Positions 17,111 through 25,262 of a stretch of 53,623 nt of DNA are shown here, piece after piece. Under the pieces are notes generated by a model. It was not told the origin of the DNA, made no database searches, and worked only from the letters and a program-made list of their open reading frames with translations. The translations under genes and the position numbers were made by a program. The stretch is from Prevotella sp. (GTDB taxonomy: Bacteria; Bacteroidota; Bacteroidia; Bacteroidales; Bacteroidaceae), in the NCBI GenBank assembly GCA_017483805.1, contig JAFUUL010000146.1, positions 1 through 53,623 of the forward strand, given 5' to 3'. Numbering within the stretch: the first letter of the stretch is position 1; each line of letters begins with the position of its first letter.

Positions 17111-17359
17111 ATGACGACAATACAATTGAATGCAGAACTGTACCGCGCCATGGGCGAAATCGCCGATGACGAGACTCTGATGACCAAGGTACTGAAGTAT
17201 GTGAAGAAACTGGCGGCCAAGAAGCATGACGAGACCCTGATGACGAAGGAGGAGTTCCTCGCAAAACTGGACGAAGCCGAACACGAGATTGCTGAGGGCA
17301 AAGGCATTGAAATGCTACCCAACGAAACGCTTGACGAGTTGCTGCGGAGGGTTGGCTAA
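17111..17359 (+). CDS. Antitoxin partner of YoeB-type toxin
   Basis: 82 residues, short and charged. It has a repeated HDETLMTKEEF / DDETLMTKVLKYV element (residues about 19-27 and 39-49) and an acidic C-terminal half suited to wrapping a basic toxin. Its TAA overlaps the toxin ATG by one base (TAATG). The N-terminus (MTTIQLNAELYRAMGEIADD) has the ribbon-helix-helix look of many Bacteroidales antitoxins. Confidence 0.82.
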   Translation: MTTIQLNAELYRAMGEIADDETLMTKVLKYVKKLAAKKHDETLMTKEEFLAKLDEAEHEIAEGKGIEMLPNETLDELLRRVG

Positions 17360-17631
17360 TGTACAAGGTTATACTTTCACCAAAGGCTTTGGCCGATGCT
17401 GGCCGTCTGAAGCAGTCGGAACCAAAGGCTTATCAGAAGTTAGTTGGCTTCATTGAAGAACTGAAAAACCATCCCAAGACGGGCACGGGTCATCCCGAGC
17501 CGCTGAAAGGCAAGCCCGAAGGCAGATGGAGCCGTCAGATAACTAAGAAGCATCGCCTGATCTATCGTATTTACGAGACCGAGGTTTATGTGGACGTGCT
17601 TTCGGCATATGGCCATTACGAAGACAAATAA
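17359..17631 (+). CDS. YoeB-type mRNA interferase toxin
   Basis: 90 residues, the YoeB length. It has the conserved LSPKALADAGRLKQSEPKAY, the HPEPLKGKPEGRWSRQITKKHRLIYRI core, and the C-terminal SAYGHYEDK with the His-Tyr pair at the end of the RelE/YoeB active site. YoeB cleaves mRNA in the ribosomal A site. It is encoded one base into the antitoxin stop. The pair lies between two copies of the end of the aminotransferase gene, so it appears to be an inserted module. Confidence 0.93.
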   Translation: MYKVILSPKALADAGRLKQSEPKAYQKLVGFIEELKNHPKTGTGHPEPLKGKPEGRWSRQITKKHRLIYRIYETEVYVDVLSAYGHYEDK

Positions 17632-17696
17632 CCACGTTGCCATAGGCCACAACGTAACCCCTCGCTCCGCCTTGGCGCAGCGGGGGACTATTTATC

Positions 17697-17736
17697 AAGA
17701 GCGTGAAGGGCTACATGCAGCCCTTCACGCTCTTTT
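17697..17736. terminator. Strong bidirectional hairpin between toxin and aminotransferase genes
   Basis: AAGAGCGTGAAGGGCT (17697-17712) pairs without mismatch with AGCCCTTCACGCTCTT (17719-17734) over a 6-base loop, then TTTT. It can end transcription from the toxin gene and from the convergent aminotransferase gene. Confidence 0.9.
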
Positions 17737-17752
17737 GCTTCGATCTGACTGA

Positions 17753-18708
17753 TTATTTTATCTCCCTCAGCGCAGCCAGCAGGCGGTCGTTCTCGTCGGG
17801 ACGCTGGGCGGCGATGCGGAAATGGTGGGCATCGAGGCCGGGGAAGTTGGAGGCGTCGCGGATGAGGATGCCGTATTGGCGGGCCAGACGATCCTTGAGT
17901 TCGGCTGCGGTGAGCAGGTTGCAACGGACAAGCATGAAATGGGTGTCGGTGGGCAGGGCTCGGAAGTGGGGGATCCGGTTCAGGGCATAGTTCAGCCGCT
18001 GCGCCTCGGCCAGATAGGCCGCCACGTCAGGCACAGCCTTCGTGCCATTGGTGATGAGCCACCGGCCGGCCTCGATGGCCAGGGCGTTGACCGACCAGGG
18101 ACGGACGAATGAGCGGATGCGGTCGACGGTTGCGGCAGCGGAGACAATGTAGCCGATGCGCAAGCCAGGCACGGCATAGGTCTTGGTGAGGGAATGAATC
18201 TGGATGACGTTGCCACGAGCGACGGCCTCGGCAGGCGACATGAGGGGCTGGAGGCAGAAGTCCTCGTAGGACTGGTCGAGGATGGTGATGAGTGATGAGT
18301 GATGAGTGATGCCTGGCCGGTGGGGTTGTTGGGACAGCAGAGCCACTGCGCCCCACCCTCGCCTGGCATCATGCCGAACATTCGGCAGGCGTCCTCGTAC
18401 TCACTGAACGTGGGTTGCGGAATGCTGTAGTGGCTGATGCCCTGACTGCTGAGCATCTGGGCGATGAGGTAGATGGCCTCGGTAGCGCCGTTGGTCACGA
18501 GGACGCACTCGGCAGGTATGCCGCGCCGCTCGGCTATCAGCCGCTCCAGTGAATAGGGCTCGGGCTCAGGATACCGACCGACGAGGTCGAGCCTGGAGGC
18601 GAGGTGCGCCTTCAGGCCCGACAGGTCGGCATGGGCATAGATGTTCGAACTGAAGTTGATCCGAATGTCCTCGTAGCGGTAGCCATCGTCGCCGTGTCCC
18701 TGTATCAT
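17753..18708 (-). pseudogene. cobD: CobD/CobC-like aminotransferase (threonine-phosphate decarboxylase type), frameshifted at a 7-bp repeat
   Basis: Two overlapping minus frames make one class I/II aminotransferase. The N-part (18708 to about 18311) has RINFSSNIYAHADLSGLKAH, LVTNGATEAIYLIAQ and the substrate motif CCPNNPTGQ. The C-part (about 18284 to 17753) has LDQSYEDF, the PLP-lysine region HSLTKTYAVPGLRIGY and a normal end. Between them AGTGATG is repeated three times (18291-18311). The frames differ by two bases modulo three, so adding one 7-bp unit (or losing two) joins them. CobD makes the aminopropanol linker of cobalamin, fitting the adenosyltransferase gene it overlaps by ATGA. It may be phase-variable rather than dead; a sequencing error is also possible. 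Confidence 0.82.
18284..18311. repeat. Heptanucleotide array AGTGATG at the frameshift
   Basis: Three exact units at 18291-18311 plus one imperfect unit GGTGATG at 18284-18290. The unit length is not a multiple of three, so copy-number change shifts the reading frame of the aminotransferase. Confidence 0.92.
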
Positions 18709-19166
18709 AAGGCCAGTGCAAAGAGATAGTCAGACAGACGGTTGAAGAAGCGGAGCACATCGGGCCGCACGGGATAGTGGCGGTGGAGCGTCCAGAGACG
18801 GCGCTCCACGGTGCGGCACTGGGTGCGGGCCACGTGGATCATGCCCTCAGGCACCACGAAGCCGACAGGGCGGTCGCTCAGGCGGTCGATGGCCTGCTCC
18901 ATGCGGGCCGTCAGGTCGTCGACGCTGAGCGGACGGGGATTGACCTGTCCCTCGGGCGTGGCAATGTGGCTCATGACGACCAGCAGGCAACGCTGCACCT
19001 CAAGGAGCAGTTCGTCGGGCACGTCCTGACGAACCACGCCCAGAAGGGCGTTCAGGTGGTCTATCTGTCCGTTGGTCTCTATGCGGATGTCGTCCTTGTC
19101 CACCCGCACGCCGCCACGCAGCGAGGTCTGTCCCTCGTCGCCGGTCTTGGTGTATATCTGCTTCAT
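18705..19166 (-). CDS. ATP:cob(I)alamin adenosyltransferase, PduO type
   Basis: 153 residues with the PduO-type start IYTKTGDEGQTSLRGG, the DHLNALLGVVRQ helix, and a C-terminal VARTQCRTVERRLWTL, the ATP/corrin-binding Arg motif, ending in FFNRLSDYLFALA. It adds the adenosyl group to the cobalt of corrinoids. It overlaps the cobD-like gene by four bases. A TACCTTTG -7 box at 19172-19179 lies only five bases from the ATG, so the mRNA may be leaderless. Confidence 0.95.
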   Translation of the reverse strand: MKQIYTKTGDEGQTSLRGGVRVDKDDIRIETNGQIDHLNALLGVVRQDVPDELLLEVQRCLLVVMSHIATPEGQVNPRPLSVDDLTARMEQAIDRLSDRPVGFVVPEGMIHVARTQCRTVERRLWTLHRHYPVRPDVLRFFNRLSDYLFALAL

Positions 19167-19171
19167 GGCTG

Positions 19172-19179
19172 CAAAGGTA
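19172..19179 (-). promoter_or_regulatory. -7 box placed for a nearly leaderless adenosyltransferase mRNA
   Basis: CAAAGGTA, i.e. TACCTTTG on the minus strand, with the gene's ATG at 19164-19166. It lies in the gap after the upstream receptor stop (19192). The -33 box is poor. Confidence 0.6.
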
Positions 19180-19191
19180 CGAAAAATTTTT

Positions 19192-21267
19192 CTAAAACTT
19201 CAACTTCAGGCCAACAATCACACGACGGCCGGGCGAATAGAGGGCATACTTGCGGTTGCTGCTGTCGGTGCGGCTGTCCACACGGTCGAAGATATTCTCC
19301 ACGCCCAGACTCGGCTCCACCAGCAGATGGCGGCCCAGGTCGAAAGAGTGGGTGGTGTTCAGGTTCCAGAGGCCGAAGCCGGGGGCATCCTCATAAGAGG
19401 TGTAGTAGGTCTTCGACTGCAGCCGGCCATTGAGGTTGACATTCAGGCCGTAGCGTCCCCACGAGCGGTGGTAGTTGGCAGCGATGGTGGCCGTGTTGCG
19501 GATGCTGCGCTCCAGCAGCGTCCACTCGTCGCCGCTCTTGGTGCGGGCATAGGTGTAGGCATAGTTCACCGAGAGGTTGAAGCCCTCGAAGAGGTTGGCC
19601 GACACGTTGGCCGAGAGGCCCTTCACGTCGCCCTTGTCGCTGTTCTGGTAGAGCGAGTAGCGCTCCAACCGGGCAGCCTGGTCGGCGGTCATCTCAGGGA
19701 ACTCGCCTTGCAGCATCTGCAGCGACTGGTCGTCGACGGCAATGTCGCGACGCACCACCATATCGTTGATGCGGTTCAGATAGCCCGTCACGCTGACAGC
19801 CAGCACCTTCGAGCGGTACTCGGCATTGAGCGAGAGATAGTGGCTCCGCTCAGGATCGAGGTCGGTGTTGCCGAAGATGATCTGCGCCTTGCCGCGGTTG
19901 ACGGAGAAGTAGTGGTAGTAGAGTTCGTCGAGCCCCGGGGCGCGGAAGCCCTGCGAATAGGTGGCACGCACGTTGACAGGGCCCAGCGAGTACATGAGCG
20001 AGGCCTTGGGCGTGAAATGGTTGCCGAAGGTCTTGTGGTAGTCGTAGCGGGCGCCGAGGGTGGCCGTGAGGGAACCGCTGCCCACGGGGATGCGCTGCTC
20101 GTGCTGGGCATAGTAGGCCAGGGTGTAGGTCTCCTGGTTGATGTTGCCCGACGAAGCCACGAGTTTGTCCAGATGCCAGTCGGAGCCCACGATGGTGGTG
20201 CCGCCCTCCAGCAGCGAGAGGATGGCCTTCACCTGCTGCTCGATGCTGCGCTGCTTCTTCGACTGCACATAGTCGCCCACGGCGTAGGAGCCCTCCTTGG
20301 CCACATCGTACTCCTTGCCGTAGCGGAAGCGGTCGATGGTGACGTCGGCCTGCAGCGAGTTCTTGGCATCGAACTTATAGATGCCGCCCACGTTCCAGCG
20401 CAGCGTCTTGTAGCGCATCTCGTAGTCGGTGCCACCAGTGACGTCGGCCCTGGTCTCTGGCCGGTCGGTGATCTTGTAGTTGTAGTCGAAGCCCGCATTG
20501 AAGCCCAACTGCCGCGAGGGCGAGTAGGTGAACTTCTGGCTGAGCAGGTGGGAGCGGTAGCCGGTGAAGAGCGGGGCGATGGTGGGGTGAGTGTCGGTGG
20601 TGGAGCCCTTGTCGTACTCCTCGGTGTAGGTCTGGTAACTGTCGGCGCGGTCGTGGGTGTAGGTGGTGTAGGAGCCGAAGCCGTCCTTGTAGATATCCAG
20701 ATTGACGCTCTCGGTCAGTTTGCCTTCGCCGCTGAGGGTGGTGGCGTTGGTAACGCCACAGACGGAACTGGTGGGCTGGTCGGTGATGATGTTGATCACG
20801 CCGCCGATGGCGTCGGAGCCATAGAGCGACGAGGCGGCACCATCGAGCACCTCGATACGCTTCACGCGAGCCATGTTTATGCGCGAGAGGTCGACATTGT
20901 TGGAGATGTCGCCCGTCAGTTTCTGACCGTTGATGAGGATGAGCACGTACTTGTTGCCCAGACCGTTCATGCGGAGGAAGGTGCCCATCGACGACGGAGC
21001 CATCGACACCTGAGGCATCATGCGGACGACGGCATCCTCGAAGGTGGTGATGCCCTGTTCGCGAATCTCCTGAGCCGTGAGCACATGGACGGGCGTGGCC
21101 GTCGACTTCAGGCGCTGGTGGTGGCCGGAACCCGTGACCACCACGGGGTTGAGGTCATAGGTGCGCGACACCTTCGACGAGTCGCGATGCTCCATCAGGT
21201 GGATTTGCGCAAAAGCGGCACTCCCCGACAGGAGTGCCACTAAGCAGAATAGTGTTTTTCGAAGCAT
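19192..21267 (-). CDS. TonB-dependent outer-membrane receptor, BtuB-like
   Basis: 691 residues: signal peptide (CLVALLSGSAAFAQ), TonB-box-like region PVVVTGSGHHQR, plug domain (about 50-165) with MNGLGNKYVLILINGQKLTG and VLDGAASSLYGSDAIGGVINIIT, then a 22-strand barrel ending in a C-terminal phenylalanine (VIVGLKLKF). With the surface lipoprotein upstream and the corrinoid genes around, cobalamin or another tetrapyrrole is the likely cargo. It lies 13 bases after the CbiK-like gene, in the same riboswitch-headed unit. Confidence 0.92.
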   Translation of the reverse strand: MLRKTLFCLVALLSGSAAFAQIHLMEHRDSSKVSRTYDLNPVVVTGSGHHQRLKSTATPVHVLTAQEIREQGITTFEDAVVRMMPQVSMAPSSMGTFLRMNGLGNKYVLILINGQKLTGDISNNVDLSRINMARVKRIEVLDGAASSLYGSDAIGGVINIITDQPTSSVCGVTNATTLSGEGKLTESVNLDIYKDGFGSYTTYTHDRADSYQTYTEEYDKGSTTDTHPTIAPLFTGYRSHLLSQKFTYSPSRQLGFNAGFDYNYKITDRPETRADVTGGTDYEMRYKTLRWNVGGIYKFDAKNSLQADVTIDRFRYGKEYDVAKEGSYAVGDYVQSKKQRSIEQQVKAILSLLEGGTTIVGSDWHLDKLVASSGNINQETYTLAYYAQHEQRIPVGSGSLTATLGARYDYHKTFGNHFTPKASLMYSLGPVNVRATYSQGFRAPGLDELYYHYFSVNRGKAQIIFGNTDLDPERSHYLSLNAEYRSKVLAVSVTGYLNRINDMVVRRDIAVDDQSLQMLQGEFPEMTADQAARLERYSLYQNSDKGDVKGLSANVSANLFEGFNLSVNYAYTYARTKSGDEWTLLERSIRNTATIAANYHRSWGRYGLNVNLNGRLQSKTYYTSYEDAPGFGLWNLNTTHSFDLGRHLLVEPSLGVENIFDRVDSRTDSSNRKYALYSPGRRVIVGLKLKF

Positions 21268-21280
21268 GTCGACTTTTCGT

Positions 21281-22384
21281 TTATTCTTCAGGATACATCG
21301 AGTGGTAGAAGTCTACCGTCTCCGCATTCTTGGTGTGGCTGACATAGATGTCGCGGACGTTCTTGTATTCCAGCAGGCCCTTCACCAGTGCATCGGTGCC
21401 GTTGTCGGTATAGTAGGGATTCTCCACGATGTCATAGTTCAGGTGGCCGAAGTACTTCTTCCAACTCACGTCCTCAGCCTCATCCTCGGTCTGAGTGGCC
21501 ATAGCGTCTTCCCACTCGTCATCGTCGCCGGCCATGTCGTTGTGGGCGTGGTCACCGGCAATAGACATCAGCGGAGCGCAGAACACCTTGCCAGAGGTAA
21601 GGCCGGCCTCGACCATACGGTTGTGAACCTGCACCTTGTAGTTGTCGGCCATGTCGACAGTGCCCACGAAGTAGTTCTTGTTGATGGCCTGCAGGGCTTC
21701 CTCCAACTGGGTGTAACGCACGTTGGCCTTGTAGGTGTCGTACTCGTCAGGATTGCCGTGACCCATGAAGAGCATGGCGCCCTGCTTGGCATACTTGCTG
21801 AAGTTGACATCCAGGGCGCTGGCCAGCGTCGTGGCGTCGGTCTGGGCGTACATCAGCGGCATACCCAGTTTCAGCACCACCTTCGACATATACTCGTCAT
21901 CGAGGTCACCGTTGGAGTTGTTACCAAAGTCCTTCATGGCATTCACCACGCGGCTGAACTCCTCGCCAGGGATGACCTGCATCGACTGTACGATGATCTC
22001 GCTGTACTGCACGCGGCCGAAGGCCTCCAGCCAGTACTTGGGCTCGTAGAACGAACGGGCTGCGGTGTTCTCGGCAGCCATAGCGCGGTTGATGCAGATG
22101 GCGCTGGAGAACGAGAGGTAGACATCATAGCCAGGGAAGGCCTTCTGATACTCCTCGCGAGTCAGGTCGAAGGCATCGTAGGCCTGCTGCCAGGTAGAGC
22201 CGAAGGCCACCAGCAGGATAGCCTTTGAGTTCTTCTTCTGAGCCTTCACGGCTGCATCTACTTCGTTCTGATAACGCTGCATGTTCGACACGGGAGCGTC
22301 GTCATCGTCATCACCACAAGCCACGAAGTTGGTGGCTGTCATCATTGCCATCATGGCAATGAGGAGAAACTTAATTTTCTTCAT
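21281..22384 (-). CDS. Exported CbiK-like (sirohydrochlorin cobaltochelatase) lipoprotein
   Basis: 367 residues. The signal peptide ends in a lipobox (NFVAC) directly followed by GDDDDDAP, the acidic signal that sends Bacteroidota lipoproteins to the cell surface. The mature part matches CbiK: AILLVAFGSTW, GMPLMYAQ, FMGHGNPDEY, FVGTVD and MSIAGDHAHNDMAG with metal-binding histidines. CbiK inserts cobalt (or iron) into sirohydrochlorin. A surface location fits metal handling or capture of tetrapyrroles next to TonB receptors rather than cytoplasmic synthesis. It overlaps the upstream receptor gene by 14 bases. Confidence 0.88.
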   Translation of the reverse strand: MKKIKFLLIAMMAMMTATNFVACGDDDDDAPVSNMQRYQNEVDAAVKAQKKNSKAILLVAFGSTWQQAYDAFDLTREEYQKAFPGYDVYLSFSSAICINRAMAAENTAARSFYEPKYWLEAFGRVQYSEIIVQSMQVIPGEEFSRVVNAMKDFGNNSNGDLDDEYMSKVVLKLGMPLMYAQTDATTLASALDVNFSKYAKQGAMLFMGHGNPDEYDTYKANVRYTQLEEALQAINKNYFVGTVDMADNYKVQVHNRMVEAGLTSGKVFCAPLMSIAGDHAHNDMAGDDDEWEDAMATQTEDEAEDVSWKKYFGHLNYDIVENPYYTDNGTDALVKGLLEYKNVRDIYVSHTKNAETVDFYHSMYPEE

Positions 22385-24524
22385 CTTGTTGTTTAGAATT
22401 GAAATTAGACTTAGTATTGTTAGTAAATCGAGTTTTCTTGCCTTCCTTGAAGCGCACGGTCAGCGTGGCATAGAGGGTGCGGCCGGGCGTCGTGGTGCCC
22501 AGGTGCAGACCGTGGGGCGTGTCATCGTAATAATTAAAGATATTGTCGATGCCGGCCTCCAGACGCCAATCCAGTTTCTTCGAGCGTCCCAGGTCGTGGG
22601 TCGTCGAGAGTCGCCACACCTGATAGCCCTTTCCGTTGCCGTCCACCTGATAGTATCGCTTGGTGGACATCCGCCCATAGAGGCCGAGGCCCAGTTTGTA
22701 GGCGGGTGAGAAGACGTGGTTCCAGGTGGCGAAGACATTGCCCTTGTGGTAGGCCATACCGTCGATGACCACCTTCTCCAGACGCTCGTGACTGCTGTCG
22801 TAGACATGAGCATCGGTGTCCAGGTAACTATAGTTCAGCCCTGCACTGAACGACCGCCACGTATAGCGCAGGCTCACGTCGACGCCGCAGGTGCGGGCAT
22901 CCTCCATGTTCGCATACTGTCGCACCTTGCCCAGCATCTCGCCATACTGATGACGATACTCGGCAGGGGCCTCGCTCAAGGGGACGGTGACCAGCGCGAT
23001 CATGTTCTCCACCTTATTATAATAGCCCGTCACCGTGAGGTTCAGCCCGCCCAGCGTGTACTCGCCGCTCAGTGAGAAGTAGTTGGAGGTCTGCGCATCC
23101 AGGTCCTTGTTGCCCAGATACATGATAATGGTGTTCATCTCGCGGATATAGCGGTAGTTGGTCTCCTTCAGCGTGGGGGTCTTGAAGCCCTGACTCCATG
23201 AGGCCCGCAGGCGGAGGTCGCCCGTACGAAACATAGCCGACAGTTTGGGCGTGAGCCGATAGCCGAAGCCCTCGTTGTGATTCAGGCGGAGGCCGGGCGT
23301 CAGTTGCACGCCCCAGGCATCGGTGCTGGGGGCATAGTGCCACTCGTCCTGCACGTAGAGTGCCTCGGTATTGTCGTCGGCAGTCTTGCCCTCGATGCTG
23401 GTGGGAGCCTTCAGATAGTCGTAGCGCGCCTCCAGGCCTGCACTCAAGCGGTGGTTCATGGGCAGGGCGAAGACGCCCTTCAGGTGGAGCATCGTCCGCT
23501 CCTGATTGCTCTGCAGGGCCTTCTGGCCGGCAAAGTAGGGGAAGTCGAGCATAAACTGTCCGTTCTCGTCGAAGCCCTCAGCCAGTGTGGTCGAAGTGAA
23601 GGCGTGATAGTAGGCGTGCTGGTTCCAATCCAGGTCGAGTGTCACCACGTCCTTCCTGCTCGTGGTCCACTTGCCGCCAACGGAGGCCGAGGCATTGCGA
23701 TATTTCAGGTCGAAGGTCTTCACGTCGTACTTCGGATACTTGCCCTTCGGGCGGTAGATGCCCTTGCGGTAGTAGGTGCCGTCGGCATAGAGTTCGAGGG
23801 CGGGCGACACCTGCCACGTCAGGTGCTCGGCCAGTTGCCAGTTGGTGTGCTTGTTCACCGTCTTGTTGCGCGAATCGGTGATGGGTGTCGCCGAACTGGG
23901 CGTGTACTCCACCGATGTGTTCTGCCAGCCGTCGCTGTGCTGCAGTTGGAAGTTGGTGTAACTCTTCCATCGGCCCATCGCCAGCCCCAAACCGTTGTGC
24001 TGGCGGATGTCGTTGTAACTGCCATAGCGCGAGGTGTTCTCGATGAGTAGGGCCTCGTCGTGTTTCTTGGTGATGATATTGATGACGCCCGCAATGGCAT
24101 CGCTGCCGTAGAGGGCACTCGAGGCACCCTTCACAATCTCAATCTTCTCGATGTTGTGCGGATCGATGAGTTGAAGGTCGTTCTCACCTCCCACGTCACC
24201 GTGGAGCCGCTTGCCGTCCACCAATATTAATATATAGTTGTTGCCAAGACCGTTCATCTGCATCTGACTGCCCATGTCGCCCTCGTTGAAGGCAAACGAC
24301 GCGGCCAGTCCGCCGAGGATGTCCTCGATGGAACGGCCGCCGTAGTTGCGCAGCATCCTGCCGGTGATGACCTCGGTCTGCACAGGGGCATTGCGCAGGA
24401 GGTGCTGCGTGCCGGTGCCCGTCACCACCACCTCTTGCAGGGAGTCACCCTCCATCGGCTCTTGTGCCCCTAAAGTCTGGACGAGCCCCAGCAGGGCTGC
24501 AATCCATATGATGAGATGTTTCAT
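22371..24524 (-). CDS. TonB-dependent outer-membrane receptor, riboswitch-controlled
   Basis: 717 residues from ATG 24524 (the frame could extend to a TTG at 24533, but the ATG heads a proper signal peptide MKHLIIWIAALLGLVQTLGA). TonB-box-like EVVVTGTGTQ, plug with MNGLGNNYILILVDGKRLHG and VKGASSALYGSDAIAGVINIIT, then a barrel (YGRMSTKRYY..., TTTPGRTLYATLTVRF). It is the first gene behind the minus-strand cobalamin riboswitch, so corrinoid import is the best guess. A strong terminator lies only 17 bases before its start codon. Confidence 0.92.
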   Translation of the reverse strand: MKHLIIWIAALLGLVQTLGAQEPMEGDSLQEVVVTGTGTQHLLRNAPVQTEVITGRMLRNYGGRSIEDILGGLAASFAFNEGDMGSQMQMNGLGNNYILILVDGKRLHGDVGGENDLQLIDPHNIEKIEIVKGASSALYGSDAIAGVINIITKKHDEALLIENTSRYGSYNDIRQHNGLGLAMGRWKSYTNFQLQHSDGWQNTSVEYTPSSATPITDSRNKTVNKHTNWQLAEHLTWQVSPALELYADGTYYRKGIYRPKGKYPKYDVKTFDLKYRNASASVGGKWTTSRKDVVTLDLDWNQHAYYHAFTSTTLAEGFDENGQFMLDFPYFAGQKALQSNQERTMLHLKGVFALPMNHRLSAGLEARYDYLKAPTSIEGKTADDNTEALYVQDEWHYAPSTDAWGVQLTPGLRLNHNEGFGYRLTPKLSAMFRTGDLRLRASWSQGFKTPTLKETNYRYIREMNTIIMYLGNKDLDAQTSNYFSLSGEYTLGGLNLTVTGYYNKVENMIALVTVPLSEAPAEYRHQYGEMLGKVRQYANMEDARTCGVDVSLRYTWRSFSAGLNYSYLDTDAHVYDSSHERLEKVVIDGMAYHKGNVFATWNHVFSPAYKLGLGLYGRMSTKRYYQVDGNGKGYQVWRLSTTHDLGRSKKLDWRLEAGIDNIFNYYDDTPHGLHLGTTTPGRTLYATLTVRFKEGKKTRFTNNTKSNFNSKQQDEEN

Positions 24525-24536
24525 TCGGTTCAATCG

Positions 24537-24573
24537 AAAAGGGGGAAGTACTATCTCACGACAGGATTCCCCC
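24537..24573 (-). terminator. Attenuator hairpin between cobalamin riboswitch and receptor gene
   Basis: Reading the minus strand, GGGGGAA (about 24573 downwards) pairs with TTCCCCC (to 24541), with an inner CTGTC/GATAG stem around a GTGA loop, followed by TTTT (24540-24537). It lies downstream of the riboswitch and upstream of the ATG at 24524, the position of a conditional terminator. Confidence 0.8.
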
Positions 24574-24605
24574 TGATTTTAAAACTTATATAATAATACA
24601 CGTAT

Positions 24606-24701
24606 TTACACCATAGACACGCCTGCACCCATGCAGGCATCGCTGTACAGACAGTATTCTCTTGCTTCGCGTCCGGCCCTTACATCGAGGGCGTTCAGCA
24701 T
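24606..24701 (-). CDS. 31-residue leader peptide between riboswitch and attenuator
   Basis: ATG at 24699-24701 is preceded by AGAGG six bases upstream, right at the 3' edge of the riboswitch. The peptide starts MLNALDVRAGREAREYCLYS and ends DACMGAGVSMV. It stops about 30 bases before the attenuator hairpin. Good ribosome-binding site, position and end make it a credible translated leader, possibly the element whose translation is controlled by cobalamin. No homologue is claimed. Confidence 0.5.
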   Translation of the reverse strand: MLNALDVRAGREAREYCLYSDACMGAGVSMV

Positions 24702-24707
24702 TTTTTC

Positions 24708-24893
24708 CTCTGAAGGCTGGTCTCCTGACTTTCCTCCACCCTCCGGCGCCTTCTCGTCCAATCGGACAATGGCTTCAGTGTGCCAGAGAGCCATAATGGA
24801 GTTCACAGTTGCGGGACAGTCGGGGATTCTCACCCCATTCCCAATTAAGCGCGGCTAAGCGCACCTCCACGGGCAGTGCTTTTCAGCATTGCG
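24708..24893 (-). promoter_or_regulatory. Cobalamin riboswitch (minus strand)
   Basis: On the minus strand the conserved blocks occur in order: GGTGAGAATCCCCGACTGT, CCCGCAACTGTGAA, CACTGAAGCC, and the B12 box GGAAAGTCAGGAGACC. This is the classic AdoCbl-class core. It is transcribed from the TATCTTTG -7 box at 24898-24905 and would switch off the receptor-CbiK-receptor unit when cobalamin is plentiful. Confidence 0.95.
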
Positions 24894-24897
24894 GGTG

Positions 24898-24956
24898 CAA
24901 AGATACAACTTTTTTCCGAACTACCATACGTTTTTCAGAAAAATGTTGTACTTTTG
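24898..24956. promoter_or_regulatory. Divergent, mirror-image promoters driving the two riboswitches
   Basis: GGGTGCAAAGATACAAC (about 24893-24909) and GTTGTACTTTTGCACCC (about 24945-24961) are near-perfect inverted copies. They place TATCTTTG (24898-24905) on the minus strand and TACTTTTG (24949-24956) on the plus strand. Neither has a strong -33 box. Confidence 0.75.
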
Positions 24957-24961
24957 CACCC

Positions 24962-25129
24962 GATTTGGTGTTGCGGGCGTGTTTCACGCCGGCAAGAAAA
25001 GGGAATCAGGTGAAAGTCCTGAGCAGTGCCCGCTACTGTAACCCCCATTATGGGAAGTCCACACATGAAGCCACTGAGCACATCGGGAAGGCGGACTTTC
25101 TGGAGGAAGTCAGGAAACCTGCCAAAAGC
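24962..25129 (+). promoter_or_regulatory. Cobalamin riboswitch (plus strand)
   Basis: Conserved blocks on the plus strand: GGGAATCAGGTGAAAGTCC, GCCCGCTACTGTAA, AAGCCACTGAGCAC, and the B12 box GGAAGTCAGGAAACC. The ends can close a P1 stem (TTGG near 24965 with CCAA near 25124). It heads the receptor/DUF4374/CbiK/cbi operon. No strong terminator follows, so control may act on translation. Confidence 0.95.
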
Positions 25130-25262
25130 GAGCGCAGAGTCAAGTCCTACTTGAACTATGCCGAGCGCTGGCAAGGTTCGACAAACGGTCAAACCTGCCA
25201 TTTCAGACAAGATGACGCGAAAGCCTCGGGACCAAGGCTGAGCAGAGTAAAAAAGGAGAAAA

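Noticed and set aside
19072-21243. 723-codon open frame opposite the BtuB-like receptor
   Set aside because: Low-complexity Val/Gly/His/Arg composition with no domain; the opposite strand encodes a complete receptor. It is a shadow of GC-rich codon usage.
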